Shown: one piece after another, positions 54,774-64,000 of the stretch
Position numbering within the stretch: the first letter of the stretch is position 1
Layout: each line of letters opens with the position of its first letter
Assembly: GCA_965279355.1 (NCBI GenBank)
Contig: OZ257155.1
Location: 4,216,001-4,280,000 of the forward strand
Origin: G965279355 sp965279355
GTDB lineage: Bacteria; Pseudomonadota; Alphaproteobacteria; CACIAM-22H2
Direction: 5' to 3'
DNA length: 64,000 nucleotides
Made by a program: the position numbers and the translations under genes
Notes under the pieces: generated by a model
The model's input: the letters and a program-made list of their open reading frames with translations, nothing else
Database searches by the model: none
What the model was told of the DNA's origin: nothing

Positions 54774-56516
54774 TTAATTAGCCTGACGACGCAGGAAGGC
54801 CGGGATGTCCAGGAGGTCATCTTCCGCCCGGGTCGCCATCAGACGGTCGGTGGGGTCGAGACCGCCGAGTCGCTGCTGCGCCGCAGGTGCCGGGGCAGCG
54901 GCCTGAACCGGTGCCGGAGCGGGTGCCGGAGCAGCCACCGGCGCCGGAGCGACGGGTGCAGCGACCGGAGCCGGGGCTGCGGCCATCGGAGCCGGAGCGG
55001 GCTTCGGAGCCGGCGCTGCCGCCGGTGCCGAGGTCATGGACGGTTCCGCCCGGCCGCGACCGGTGCCGGTCACGCGCTCGAAGAGGCTGGGCAGACGCCG
55101 GCGCGGTTGCTCACGCGGGCTGTTGACCATGTCCGCTTCGGCGAAGGCGTTCGGCAGACGCGGTTCGGTGCGCTGGGGCACGCCCGGGTCAACCGCCCGC
55201 GGCGGGATGTAAGCCGCAGGTGCTTCGGCGGCGACCGGAGCCGGCGTCGGCGCCACGACCGGAGCCGGGGCCGCGACGGCCGGAGCGGCAACCGGTGCTT
55301 CGGCAACGACTGGCGCGGGGGCCACTTCGATCACCGGCTCGACCATGGCGATCGGTGCCGCCATGGCAACCGGCGCCACCATCGGCGACGGCGCCGACAT
55401 GACCATCGGTGCCGCGACCGGGCCCAGCGTCGGCTCGATCTTCCGTGCCGTGGCTTCGCCGCCGCGGGGAACGTTGATCATCGCCGGACGCGCCGGACGA
55501 TTGGGCAGCAGCGACACCACGGTCGGCTGCGGCATCGTCGCCACTTCCGCATCGATGCCGGTCGCCACGACCGACACGCGCATGCGGCCCTGCAGGCTCT
55601 CGTCAAGGCTCGACCCGAAGATGATCTTCGCGTCAGGATCGACTTCGTCGCGGATGCGATTGGCCGCTTCGTCGACTTCGAACAGCGTGAGGTCGAGGCC
55701 GCCGGTGATGTTGATGAGCACGCCCTTGGCGCCCTTCATCGAGACATCGTCCAGCAGCGGGTTCGAGATCGCGCGCTGCGCGGCTTCGAGGGCGCGGTTG
55801 TCGCCTTCCGCTTCGCCGGTACCCATCATCGCCTTGCCCATCTCCGCCATCACCGAGCGGACGTCGGCGAAGTCGAGGTTGATCAGGCCCGGGTTGACCA
55901 TGAGATCGGTCACGCCGCGGACGCCGGAGTAGAGGACGTCATCGGCCATCTTGAAGGCGTCGGCGAAGGTCGTGCGCTCGTTGGCGACGCGGAACAGGTT
56001 CTGGTTCGGGATGATGATGAGGGTATCCACCACCTTGGCCAGTTCGTCGATCCCGCCTTCGGCGAGGCGCATGCGGTGATGGCCTTCGAAGTGGAACGGC
56101 TTGGTCACCACGCCGACCGTCAGAATGCCCTGCTCGCGGCAGGCGCGTGCGATCACCGGCGCGGCGCCGGTGCCCGTGCCGCCGCCCATGCCGGCGGCGA
56201 TGAACACCATGTGCGAGCCGTCGATATGCTCGAGCATGTCAGCCAGAGCTTCTTCGGCGGCGGCGCGACCCACATCGGGGCGCGACCCGGCGCCGAGGCC
56301 CTGGGTGAGACCTGCACCCAGCTGCACGCGACGCTCGGCGAGCGAGCCGTTGAGTGCCTGGGCGTCGGTGTTGCACACCACGAATTCCACGCCGTCGAGC
56401 TTGGCGCGGATCATGTTGTTGACGGCGTTGCCGCCGGCCCCACCGCAACCGATTACGGTGATGCGGGGCTTGAGTTCGTAGTCTGTGGTCGTCGGCATCG
56501 AGATGTTGAGTGTCAT
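54774..56516 (-). CDS. ftsZ: cell division GTPase FtsZ
   Basis: A 580-residue tubulin homologue that forms the division ring. The tubulin signature GMGGGTGTGAAPVIA is near residue 110; IGCGGAGGNAVNNMI is the nucleotide-binding start and NLDFADVRSVM the synergy-loop region. The GTPase core ends near 320. A long Ala/Pro-rich disordered linker of about 230 residues follows, ending in the conserved peptide DDLLDIPAFLRRQAN that binds FtsA and other partners. Long linkers of this kind are typical of alphaproteobacteria. Confidence 0.97.
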   Translation of the reverse strand: MTLNISMPTTTDYELKPRITVIGCGGAGGNAVNNMIRAKLDGVEFVVCNTDAQALNGSLAERRVQLGAGLTQGLGAGSRPDVGRAAAEEALADMLEHIDGSHMVFIAAGMGGGTGTGAAPVIARACREQGILTVGVVTKPFHFEGHHRMRLAEGGIDELAKVVDTLIIIPNQNLFRVANERTTFADAFKMADDVLYSGVRGVTDLMVNPGLINLDFADVRSVMAEMGKAMMGTGEAEGDNRALEAAQRAISNPLLDDVSMKGAKGVLINITGGLDLTLFEVDEAANRIRDEVDPDAKIIFGSSLDESLQGRMRVSVVATGIDAEVATMPQPTVVSLLPNRPARPAMINVPRGGEATARKIEPTLGPVAAPMVMSAPSPMVAPVAMAAPIAMVEPVIEVAPAPVVAEAPVAAPAVAAPAPVVAPTPAPVAAEAPAAYIPPRAVDPGVPQRTEPRLPNAFAEADMVNSPREQPRRRLPSLFERVTGTGRGRAEPSMTSAPAAAPAPKPAPAPMAAAPAPVAAPVAPAPVAAPAPAPAPVQAAAPAPAAQQRLGGLDPTDRLMATRAEDDLLDIPAFLRRQAN

Positions 56517-56618
56517 GGTTGGCCTCCGATTTTTAATTGCATTGAAACTGAATTCGTCGCTCGCCGGGGAACCGCCCGGCGCGGGTTCTGTCGAGGGGTC
56601 AAGGCTGGGGAGGGGTCA

Positions 56619-57869
56619 TCACAGATTCTCCCTCAGCCAGAGGCCGACCCGGCTGAACCAGCCGGCGCCTCCTGTTTCAGCGGACGCCGTTGGCTTCAGA
56701 GCTTCGGCGTTCTGGTGGAACGCGAAGGCGATGAGCCCCGCGCATGTTGCGAAAGCGGGCCCGCCGGTCTGATCGGCGAGGCCTGGCAGGCGGACGGGAC
56801 GGCCCAGCCGTACCTGTTTGTCGAGAACGATCGCGGCGAGCTCGCGCACGCCCTGGAGCTGGCTGGCACCGCCGGTCAGCACGACGCGGCGGCTGTGGCG
56901 GTCCATGCCGCTGGCCTGCAGGCGGGCACGGACCAGTTCGAACGTTTCCTCAAGACGCGGCTGGATGATGCCGGTGAGGATCGATTTGGGAACGTGATTG
57001 GCCTGGGCGTGCTCATCTTCGCCAATCAGCGGGACGTCGATGATCTCGCGCTCGTCGGCCTGCGAGGCGGTCGCGCTGCCGTAGAGCGTCTTCATGCGCT
57101 CGGCATGCACAACAGGCGTGTTCAGCCCCTGCACGATATCGTTGGTGATGTGCATGCCGCCGAGACGGATGACATCGGTGTGAATGCATTCGCCGTCGTG
57201 GAAGACGCCAATGCTCGTGGTGCCGCCGCCCATGTCGATGACGGTGGCCCCCAGTTCCAGCTCATCGTCGACGAGGGCGGCAAGGCCTGCGGCATACGCG
57301 CTGGAAACGATCCCCTCGACGTCGAGGCGGCAGCGGCCGATGGCGGCCCCCAGATTGCGCACGGCGCCGGTATCGACGGTGACGAGATGCATGTTCACGC
57401 CGAGGCGGTCGCCGAACATGCCGCGCGGATCGCGGATGCCGCGGCTGCCGTCGATGGTGAAGCCGGTCGGCAGGGCGTGGAGAAGATGGCGGTCGGTCTG
57501 CGCCGCCTGTGCGCGGCCCTCGCTCAGCACCCGGCGCAGATCGGCGTCGCCGATTTCATGACCCGCCAGCGAGACCTCGACATTGACGGTGCGCGATTCC
57601 GGCGCGCCGCCGGCAATGTTGACGATCACCGCCTCCAGCGATTCGCCGGCCATCTGTTCGGCGGCGCTGACCGCATTCAGGATGGAGGATTCTGCTTCGT
57701 CGAGCGAGACGATGGAGCCGCCGCGCACGCCGCGCGACACCTGATGCCCGATGCCGACCACATGCGGACCGGCGCCGTCGTTCTTCGCGACGAAGCAGGC
57801 AATCTTGGTCGAACCGACATCGAGTGCCGCGATCAGTCCGTTTCGCGTCTTCTTCTTGTTGCGGATCAT
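56619..57869 (-). CDS. ftsA: cell division protein FtsA
   Basis: A 416-residue actin-like ATPase that anchors FtsZ to the membrane. Phosphate 1 loop is AALDVGSTKIACFV, phosphate 2 is VIDMGGGTTSIGVF, adenosine site is VVLTGGASQLQGV. The C-terminal amphipathic helix GWFSRVGLWLRENL (403-416) is the membrane-targeting sequence. Four-base overlap with ftsQ. Confidence 0.96.
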   Translation of the reverse strand: MIRNKKKTRNGLIAALDVGSTKIACFVAKNDGAGPHVVGIGHQVSRGVRGGSIVSLDEAESSILNAVSAAEQMAGESLEAVIVNIAGGAPESRTVNVEVSLAGHEIGDADLRRVLSEGRAQAAQTDRHLLHALPTGFTIDGSRGIRDPRGMFGDRLGVNMHLVTVDTGAVRNLGAAIGRCRLDVEGIVSSAYAAGLAALVDDELELGATVIDMGGGTTSIGVFHDGECIHTDVIRLGGMHITNDIVQGLNTPVVHAERMKTLYGSATASQADEREIIDVPLIGEDEHAQANHVPKSILTGIIQPRLEETFELVRARLQASGMDRHSRRVVLTGGASQLQGVRELAAIVLDKQVRLGRPVRLPGLADQTGGPAFATCAGLIAFAFHQNAEALKPTASAETGGAGWFSRVGLWLRENL

Positions 57870-58753
57870 GTGGGTTTCTTCTCGGGCTTGGCACCGCGCT
57901 TGGGCGGCACCGGTGGCGGTGTTTCACGGACAACGCGGACGACCAGACGGTCCGGCATGCGCAGATCGACGGCGGTCACGGCGCGCTCGAACAGACCGCC
58001 CGCGCGTTCAAGCTCGGCGAGGCGCGACCAGGCGGCGCCCGGGTTCACTTCGGGGAGCAGCACTTCGACGGTGCGGCCATCGCCCGCGTCGAAACGCAGG
58101 GTCCAGCGACGGCCGCCGGTGCGTACGGCGGCGGTGATGCGGGTCTTCAGATCGGGCTCGGTCTCCAGCAGCGCGATCAGGGCCGGTGCTTGCGAGGGCG
58201 CATCCTGGCCGACGACGACCGGCAACTGGCCGAAGCGCACGGGATCGATGCCGGGGATTTCGACACCTTCGGTATCGATGAGGCTCAGCTTCCCGTGACG
58301 CTGCCACAGCGCCAGCGGCTGACGTTCGCTCAGCCGGACATAGACAGTGTCGGGCAGGCGGCGCTCGATCGAGGCGCTTTTGACCCACGGAAGCTTCTCA
58401 AGTTCGATGCGCGCGGCTTCCGGACTGAAGGAAAGGATCGGCGCGTTCCGGCTGAGTTCAAGCACCGCCAGCACATCGGCGCCCGGCGTTTCCGCACGGC
58501 CCTCGACAAAGATTTCCTGCACGGTCAGGCCGAGCCCGGCGCTCAGCATGATCGCTTCGCGTTCCAGGAAAGCGACGGTGGTCTGCATCGTCTGCGGCAG
58601 ACGGTCCTGCGCGAAATAGAGGGCGGGCAGGCTCGCGACAACCGCCGTGGCGGCGCCCGCGATGATCAGCGATCGCCTGGAGGGCGGCCAGATCTTGGCC
58701 AGCAGCCGTGACGGGCGGCGGGCGGACTTTTTCACGCCGCGTGACGTTCGCAT
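57866..58753 (-). CDS. ftsQ: cell division protein FtsQ
   Basis: A 295-residue bitopic divisome protein. A basic cytoplasmic N-terminus is followed by one membrane helix (IIAGAATAVVASLPALYFA, about 30-50), then POTRA (VQEIFVEGRAETPGADVLAV) and the FtsQ beta domain. It links FtsB/FtsL to the early divisome. Overlaps ddl by 22 bases. Confidence 0.94.
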   Translation of the reverse strand: MRTSRGVKKSARRPSRLLAKIWPPSRRSLIIAGAATAVVASLPALYFAQDRLPQTMQTTVAFLEREAIMLSAGLGLTVQEIFVEGRAETPGADVLAVLELSRNAPILSFSPEAARIELEKLPWVKSASIERRLPDTVYVRLSERQPLALWQRHGKLSLIDTEGVEIPGIDPVRFGQLPVVVGQDAPSQAPALIALLETEPDLKTRITAAVRTGGRRWTLRFDAGDGRTVEVLLPEVNPGAAWSRLAELERAGGLFERAVTAVDLRMPDRLVVRVVRETPPPVPPKRGAKPEKKPT

Positions 58754-59655
58754 GTCGCGTTCTCCACAAGCCAGGTGACGAGATCGGTGAACGAGACGCC
58801 GGCACGCTGCGCCTGTTCCGGTACCAGCGAGATCGGCGTGAAGCCGGGCTGGCTGTTGATCTCAAGGAAGAAAAGCTGATCGTTCGCCGCGCGGCTTTCG
58901 TCGTAACGGAAGTCGCTGCGGCTGATGCCGCGGCAGCCGAGGGTCTGATGCGCGACCAGCGCCATGCGCATCGCCTCGTCGGCGATCGCCTTGGGGACAT
59001 CGGCGGGAATCACATGCTCGGCATGGCCCGGCGTGTATTTCGACGTGAAGTCGAAGATGTCGCTGGCGAACTTGATCTCGGTGACAGCCAGGGCCTTGTC
59101 GCCCATGATGCCGACGGTCAGTTCGCGTCCCGCGATGTATTCCTCGACCAGCACCTGGTCGCCGAACGACCAGTCGCCGAGCGGCGGCAGATTTTCGCCC
59201 TTGCGGACGATATGCACACCAACCGTCGAGCCTTCCGCGTTGGGTTTTACGACATAGGGTGCAGCCATCGGATGGCCGCGGGTGATCTCGTCTTTCGAAA
59301 CCATGCGGCCTTTGGGCGTGCGCACGCCGACGGTTTCCATGACGCGCTTGGTCATCGCCTTGTCCATCGCCACGGCAGACGCCATGACACCGGAATGCGT
59401 ATAGGGAATGCCCATCAGCTCGAGCAGGCCCTGAACCGTGCCGTCTTCGCCGTAGCGGCCGTGCAACGCATTGAACACCGCGTCGGGGGCGGGCGTGAGT
59501 GCCGCGACCAGCGCAGAGATATCGTTGCCAAGATCGAACGAGGTTGCCTGATAGCCGGCTTCGCGCAGCGCCCTGGTCACGGCAGTGCCGCTGACCAGCG
59601 ATACTTCGCGCTCGCTGGAGATGCCGCCCATGAGGACGAGGACGCGACGGCTCAT
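58732..59655 (-). CDS. ddl: D-alanine--D-alanine ligase
   Basis: A 307-residue ATP-grasp enzyme making the D-Ala-D-Ala dipeptide. GGISSEREVSLVSG, HGRYGEDGTVQGLLELMGIP and YTHSGVMASAVAMDK are family marks; ATP and Mg2+ residues lie in VVKPNAEGSTVGV and FFLEINSQPGFTP. Cytoplasmic. Overlaps murB by four bases. Confidence 0.96.
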   Translation of the reverse strand: MSRRVLVLMGGISSEREVSLVSGTAVTRALREAGYQATSFDLGNDISALVAALTPAPDAVFNALHGRYGEDGTVQGLLELMGIPYTHSGVMASAVAMDKAMTKRVMETVGVRTPKGRMVSKDEITRGHPMAAPYVVKPNAEGSTVGVHIVRKGENLPPLGDWSFGDQVLVEEYIAGRELTVGIMGDKALAVTEIKFASDIFDFTSKYTPGHAEHVIPADVPKAIADEAMRMALVAHQTLGCRGISRSDFRYDESRAANDQLFFLEINSQPGFTPISLVPEQAQRAGVSFTDLVTWLVENATCERHAA

Positions 59656-60593
59656 GCGTCACCTCCGCGGATGCCCTGCGCGGGCACGCCGATGCGGCGG
59701 ATTTCCCATTCCAGGGTCACGCCGAACTTCTCATGAACGCGCCGGCGCAGCTCTTCGCCAAGGCCTTCGATGTCGGCCGCGGTCGCTTCACCGGTGTTGA
59801 TAAGAAAGTTGCAATGTTTTTCCGATACCATCGCACCGCCGCGATGCAGGCCCCGGCCGTCGACAGAGTCGATAAGTTCCCAGGCTTTGTGGCCGGGGGG
59901 GTTGGCGAAGGTCGATCCCCCGGTGCGGGTGCGCACCGGCTGACTGGCTTCGCGGGCGGCGGCGATTTCATCCATGCGTGTCTGGATCGCGGCGCTGTCG
60001 CCCGGCTTCCCGCGCAATTCGGCGGCGGTGAAAATCCAGTCTTCCGCGACATCGCAGTGGCGATAGGAAAAGCCAAGCTCGGCCAGCGACAGGCGATGCC
60101 GGTTGCCCTGGCCGTCAATAGCTTCGGCGCCGATGACGACATCCTTCATTTCCGCGCCATAGGCGCCGCCATTCATGCGCAGCGCGCCGCCGATGGTCCC
60201 GGGGATGCCGGACAGAAACTCTAGACCGGCCAGCGGCGCATCACGCGCCACCACCGCCACATTGCCGTCGAGGGCGGCGGCACCGGCGCGCACCACTTCG
60301 CCGGTTGCTGCAATCTCGGTGAAGCCTCGGCCGAGCCGGATCACCACGCCGCGCACGCCGCCATCGCGGACCAGCAGGTTGGACGCCACGCCGATCACCG
60401 TGACCGGGACATCGGCGGGCTTGGCGGCGAGAAAGGTGGACAAGTCTTCGGCATCGACCGGGCGGAACATGACTTCGGCGGGACCGCCGACGCGGAACCA
60501 CGTCACGCCGGCCAGCGGCGCATCAGCCGTCAGACGACCGCGCACAGCCGGCAGCCGCTCGATGAGATGTGTCTGTTTGCGCGCCGTCATCAT
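59652..60593 (-). CDS. murB: UDP-N-acetylenolpyruvoylglucosamine reductase MurB
   Basis: A 313-residue FAD enzyme that reduces enolpyruvyl-UDP-GlcNAc to UDP-MurNAc with NADPH. TWFRVGGPAEVMFRP begins the FAD domain, GIPGTIGGALRMNGGAYG contains catalytic contacts, GSTFANPPGHKAWELID carries the active-site Ser, and the C-terminal VTLEWEIRRIG has the Glu. The lack of the long E. coli-type loop and the SxFxNP pattern put it in the type II group. Confidence 0.95.
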   Translation of the reverse strand: MMTARKQTHLIERLPAVRGRLTADAPLAGVTWFRVGGPAEVMFRPVDAEDLSTFLAAKPADVPVTVIGVASNLLVRDGGVRGVVIRLGRGFTEIAATGEVVRAGAAALDGNVAVVARDAPLAGLEFLSGIPGTIGGALRMNGGAYGAEMKDVVIGAEAIDGQGNRHRLSLAELGFSYRHCDVAEDWIFTAAELRGKPGDSAAIQTRMDEIAAAREASQPVRTRTGGSTFANPPGHKAWELIDSVDGRGLHRGGAMVSEKHCNFLINTGEATAADIEGLGEELRRRVHEKFGVTLEWEIRRIGVPAQGIRGGDA

Positions 60594-62020
60594 CGCGCCG
60601 CCCCGGCCTGAGACTTGCCGCTCAGCTTCTCGATGTCCTGCGGCAGCGCGTTGGCCCAGTTGGTGATGGTGCCGGCGCCGAGGCAGACGACGAGATCGCC
60701 GGGCTTTGCCGTTTCCAGAACCACCGCGGCCAGCGCGCCGGGATCGGACAGGGCAATGACATTGCGATGGCCGTGCGCGCGCAGTCCCGCGACCAGCGCG
60801 TCGCGGTCGGCGCCCTCGATCGGCGTTTCGCCCGCGGAGTAGACATCGGCGACGATCACCGCATCGGCATCGTTGAAGCAGGTGCAGAAATCCTCGAAGA
60901 GGTTCTTCAGGCGCGAATAGCGGTGCGGCTGCACGACGGCGACGACGCCGGCCTTCGTTGCGCTGCGCGCCGCTTTCAGAACAGCGGCGATTTCGACCGG
61001 ATGGTGACCGTAATCGTCGATGACGGTGAGACCCGCCGCTTCGCCGGTTTTGGTGAAACGGCGCTTCACGCCCTTGATGCCAGTCAGCGCCTTGCGGATG
61101 TCCGCTTCGCCGAGACCCATGCCATACGCGACGGCAATCGCCGCCAGGGCGTTCTGGACGTTGTGCGCGCCGACCAGCGGCAGATGAAGCCCGGCAAAGG
61201 TTTGCGCCGTGCCGGCGCGCTCGGAGATCACCGCATCGAAGCGGCCGCCATCGGCGGAGAGTTTCATGTTCACGGCGCGCACATCGGCCTGCGGGTTCAT
61301 GCCGTAGGTGATGAGGCGGCGGTCGGAGACCTGCGGGATCAGCGCCTGCACTTCAGGGTGATCGATGCAGAGCGCCGCGAAGCCGTAGAACGGAATGTTG
61401 GCGACGAAGTTGCGGAACCCCTGCCGCAACGCATCGAACGTGCCCCAGTAATCGAGATGCTCGGGGTCGATGTTGGTGACGATGGCGATGGTGGACGGCA
61501 GCTTGTTGAACGTGCCGTCGCTTTCATCGGCTTCGGCCACCAGCCAGTCGCCCGCACCGAGGCGCGCATTGGTGCCGTAGGCGTTGATGATGCCGCCGTT
61601 GATCACGGTCGGATCGAGATTGGCGGCTTCCAGCATCGCCGCGACCATCGAGGTCGTCGTCGTCTTGCCATGCGTGCCGGCGACGGCGATGGACCATTTC
61701 AGGCGCATCAGCTCCGCCAGCATCTCGGCGCGACGGACCACGGGGACCAGGCGCTGACGCGCGGCCAGAACTTCCGGATTGTCCGCTTTCACCGCCGTCG
61801 ACACGACGACAACGGCGGCATCGCCAAGCGTCTCGGCGGTGTGGCCGATGCCGACTTTGATTCCGAGCTCGCGCAGACGTTTGACGTTGGCGCTCTCGGC
61901 TTGGTCGGAGCCCTGCACCTTGTAGCCGAGGTTGTGCAGGATCTCGGCGATACCGGACATGCCGATGCCGCCGATGCCGACGAAGTGGATGATGCCGAGG
62001 TCGAGCGGGAGAGCTCTCAC
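60590..62020 (-). CDS. murC: UDP-N-acetylmuramate--L-alanine ligase MurC
   Basis: A 476-residue Mur ligase that adds L-Ala to UDP-MurNAc. The N-terminal Rossmann loop is VGIGGIGMSGIAEIL, the ATP loop AGTHGKTTTTSMVAAML, followed by EADESDGTF and VIDDYGHHPVEIAAVL. Four-base overlaps on both sides show tight coupling to murG and murB. Confidence 0.96.
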   Translation of the reverse strand: MRALPLDLGIIHFVGIGGIGMSGIAEILHNLGYKVQGSDQAESANVKRLRELGIKVGIGHTAETLGDAAVVVVSTAVKADNPEVLAARQRLVPVVRRAEMLAELMRLKWSIAVAGTHGKTTTTSMVAAMLEAANLDPTVINGGIINAYGTNARLGAGDWLVAEADESDGTFNKLPSTIAIVTNIDPEHLDYWGTFDALRQGFRNFVANIPFYGFAALCIDHPEVQALIPQVSDRRLITYGMNPQADVRAVNMKLSADGGRFDAVISERAGTAQTFAGLHLPLVGAHNVQNALAAIAVAYGMGLGEADIRKALTGIKGVKRRFTKTGEAAGLTVIDDYGHHPVEIAAVLKAARSATKAGVVAVVQPHRYSRLKNLFEDFCTCFNDADAVIVADVYSAGETPIEGADRDALVAGLRAHGHRNVIALSDPGALAAVVLETAKPGDLVVCLGAGTITNWANALPQDIEKLSGKSQAGAAR

Positions 62021-63144
62021 GCAGCTTTCTCCGTCGTATGCGTGTTGCCGTTCGCCGGTGCGAAACGCGCGACGAGATCGGCGAGGCGTTCCGCTGCATC
62101 GGGACGTCCGAGCATCCAGGCGGCCGCCGCAGGCTTGCTCAGCGACATTGGATCGTTGAGGAAGCCCTGAAGTTTCTCGGTCAGCAGCGCCGGCGTGAAA
62201 TCTCGGTCGTTGACCAGCCAGCCGGCACCGGCTTCGGCGATGGCATCGGCATTCGCGGTCTGGTGATCGTCCATGGCGTGCGGATAGGGCACAAGGATGG
62301 CGGGGCGGCCGATGACGGTGAGTTCGGCGACCGTCGAGGCGCCGGACCGGCAGACGACGACCGAGGCGGCTGCGAGCCGCGCGGGCAGGTCGGCAAAGAA
62401 CGTGTCGAGTTCGACCGTCACGCCGAGCGGGCGATAGGCGGCGCGGGCAGCTTCGATGTCTTCAGCGCGGCACTGCTGCACGATATCGATGCGGGCGCGC
62501 TGGTCGGCGCTCAGCGTGGCGATGGCGGCGGGCACCACGCGGCTGAAGATCGAGGCGCCCTGGCTGCCGCCGGTGACGAGCAGACGAATGCGGCCATCAA
62601 AGGCGGGAATCTCGTATGTCGTGTGCCGCAGCGACAGCGCGTTGGGACGCACCGGATTGCCGGTCAGGGTCACGCGCGCTGCGGATCCTTCGGGCAGGAA
62701 GGAAACGTCAGCGAACGATGTCGCGATGGCCGAGACGCGCTTGGCGATCAGCCGGTTGGCGCGGCCGAGCACGGCGTTCTGTTCATGGATGGCGGTGGGG
62801 ATGCGAAGCTGGAGCGCCGCAAACATCGTCGGCAGCGACGGATAGCCGCCAAAGCCGATGACGGCGCCCGGCGACAGGCGCTTGAGCAGACGGCGCGCGC
62901 GCCACAGGCTGATCGCCATGTCGAAGCCGCCGCGCAGTTTCTGCGTGATCGAACCGGTGAGCGTCGAGACGGGAAGATGATGCGTTTCGATCTGCGCCAG
63001 CGCGCCGCGATAGTTTGTGCCGCGCGGATCGGTGACCAGCGCCAGGCGATAGCCGCGCTCGATCAGGACGCGGGCAAGCGCTTCCGCTGGGAACACATGT
63101 CCGCCGGTGCCACCAGCGGCGAGAACGATGAGCGTCGCGCTCAT
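62017..63144 (-). CDS. murG: lipid II synthase glycosyltransferase MurG
   Basis: A 375-residue GT-B enzyme that adds GlcNAc to lipid I on the inner face of the membrane. AAGGTGGHVFPAEALA is G loop 1, VIGFGGYPSLPTMFA loop 2 and LVTGGSQGASIFS loop 3. CRSGASTVAELTVIGRPAIL with its Glu binds the donor. Overlaps murC and ftsW by four bases each. Confidence 0.96.
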   Translation of the reverse strand: MSATLIVLAAGGTGGHVFPAEALARVLIERGYRLALVTDPRGTNYRGALAQIETHHLPVSTLTGSITQKLRGGFDMAISLWRARRLLKRLSPGAVIGFGGYPSLPTMFAALQLRIPTAIHEQNAVLGRANRLIAKRVSAIATSFADVSFLPEGSAARVTLTGNPVRPNALSLRHTTYEIPAFDGRIRLLVTGGSQGASIFSRVVPAAIATLSADQRARIDIVQQCRAEDIEAARAAYRPLGVTVELDTFFADLPARLAAASVVVCRSGASTVAELTVIGRPAILVPYPHAMDDHQTANADAIAEAGAGWLVNDRDFTPALLTEKLQGFLNDPMSLSKPAAAAWMLGRPDAAERLADLVARFAPANGNTHTTEKAA

Positions 63145-64000
63145 AGCTGCTCCCCCGGTCCGAAGCGGCGGCGTGTCAGCGCCAGCATGAACCCCATGCC
63201 GAGCGATAGTGCGAGCAACGACGAGCCGCCGTAGCTGATGAAGGGCAGGGTCATGCCCTTGGTCGGGATGAGGTTGAGCGTCGAGCCCATGTTGATCAGC
63301 GCCTGCAGGCCGAACTGCACCAGCAGGCCGGCGACGGCGAGCAGAACGAAGAGGTTTGAATCCTGCAGCGCGCGGGCGAAGCCGCGCAGCACGACAAAAG
63401 CGAACAGGCCGACGACCACCAGGCAGGCGACGAGACCGAATTCTTCGCCCGCGACGGCAAAGACGAAGTCGCTATGCGCATCGGGCAGCACCGACTTCAC
63501 GGTGCCTTCGCCGGGGCCGCGGCCGAGAAGGCCGCCGTTGAGGAACGCTTCGAGCGCGGTCGAGATCTGATACGTGTCGCCCGAGGCGGGATCGAGGAAG
63601 CGGTTGATGCGGCTGGCGACGTGCGGGAACACGAAATAGGCGCCGACCAGGCTGGCGATACCGGAACCGCCCAGCAGGACGACCCAGTACATGCGCAGGC
63701 CCGCCAGGAAGAACTGGCTGAACCAGACGGAGGTCACGACAATAGCCATGCCGACATCGGGCTGCAGCAGTAGCATGCCCATGATGACGAGATAGAGGCC
63801 GATGGAGAGGAAATCGCCGGGGAAGCTTTCCTGCTTGCGCTGCATCGAGAACAGCCACGCGGCGACCACCGCGAAGGTCGGCTTCACGAATTCGGAGGGC
63901 TGCAGGGAGAAGCCCGGCAGATGGATCCACCGGCGCGCGCCTTTGATCTCCATGCCGATCAGGAAGGTGAGGGACAGCAGCGCAACCGCGATGCCAAGGC
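63141..64000 (-). CDS. ftsW: FtsW lipid II polymerase, N-terminal part outside window
   Basis: The C-terminal portion of a SEDS-family membrane glycosyltransferase that builds septal peptidoglycan with FtsI. The frame is open to the window edge (upstream residues LLSLTFLIGMEIKGARRWI are visible). LQPSEFVKPTF is the conserved SEDS motif near the active-site Asp region, and FISYGGSSLLALSLGMGFML is the C-terminal signature. The ATG at 63953 is internal, not the start. Confidence 0.95.
   Translation of the reverse strand, partial: LGIAVALLSLTFLIGMEIKGARRWIHLPGFSLQPSEFVKPTFAVVAAWLFSMQRKQESFPGDFLSIGLYLVIMGMLLLQPDVGMAIVVTSVWFSQFFLAGLRMYWVVLLGGSGIASLVGAYFVFPHVASRINRFLDPASGDTYQISTALEAFLNGGLLGRGPGEGTVKSVLPDAHSDFVFAVAGEEFGLVACLVVVGLFAFVVLRGFARALQDSNLFVLLAVAGLLVQFGLQALINMGSTLNLIPTKGMTLPFISYGGSSLLALSLGMGFMLALTRRRFGPGEQL

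Noticed and set aside
55107..58298. Very long plus-strand open frame opposite ftsZ, ftsA and ftsQ
   Set aside because: It is antisense to three firmly identified genes, is His/Arg/Gly-rich in the way GC-rich shadow frames are, and has no family resemblance.

Overview
The window is GC-rich chromosomal DNA of an alphaproteobacterium, most likely from the Rhodospirillales or a neighbouring order. The evidence is the dnaG-rpoD pair, a division and cell-wall cluster ordered ftsW-murG-murC-murB-ddl-ftsQ-ftsA-ftsZ-lpxC-bamD-recN-ligA, DUF1127 and DUF3606 proteins, and GTG/TTG starts on several genes. I see no rRNA, insertion sequence, prophage or CRISPR array. One tRNA with a CAU anticodon lies at 8134-8210.

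Layout. 1-2.7 kb: two ABC importer permeases (the first cut by the window edge), a secreted alpha/beta hydrolase and an Ohr-type peroxidase. 2.9-6.9 kb: dnaG and rpoD. 7.3-13.4 kb: a mixed metabolic stretch with a SAM methyltransferase, the tRNA, a TPR-radical SAM/SPASM fusion, an FAD monooxygenase paired with a NodB-type deacetylase, and a GMC oxidoreductase. 13.5-15 kb: small membrane proteins and a lipoprotein. 15-26 kb: a signalling and transport block with an ActP-like Na+/solute symporter and its DUF4212 partner, a FixJ/NarL-type response regulator, a CBS-DUF294 protein, a transporter-fused histidine kinase (CrbS/MxtR-like), a membrane sensor fused to a DnaQ-type exonuclease, and a lone receiver. 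This resembles the acetate-switch loci of other proteobacteria.

26-29 kb: a ZnuD-like TonB-dependent receptor, with a good sigma70 promoter overlapped by a Zur-box-like palindrome, diverges from a TonB gene whose membrane anchor is split by an apparent one-base frameshift. 29-32.3 kb: ettA and the outer-membrane lipid-asymmetry genes mlaC and mlaA. 32.7-33.1 kb: an FlK-like thioesterase interrupted by an in-frame TAG. 33.2-37.5 kb: an RND efflux adaptor and pump. 37.5-38.4 kb: three small genes behind tandem GGGT/ACCC palindromes. 38.4-41.3 kb: a TPR-GT41 (OGT-like) glycosyltransferase and an HtrA-like protein lacking catalytic His and Asp. 41.4-47.7 kb: a UvrD/PcrA helicase, prmA, a long DUF1127 protein and an M24B aminopeptidase. 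47.7-64 kb: the recN-ligA operon and the dcw cluster, all on the minus strand, with ftsW cut by the window edge.

How the genes work together. The most coherent blocks are the dcw cluster (septum and peptidoglycan synthesis), the symporter/two-component block (nutrient sensing linked to uptake), and the TonB receptor/TonB pair (metal uptake). The points most worth a second look are the amber-interrupted thioesterase, the tonB frameshift, the sensor-exonuclease fusion, the Zur-like operator, and the inactive-looking HtrA homologue.
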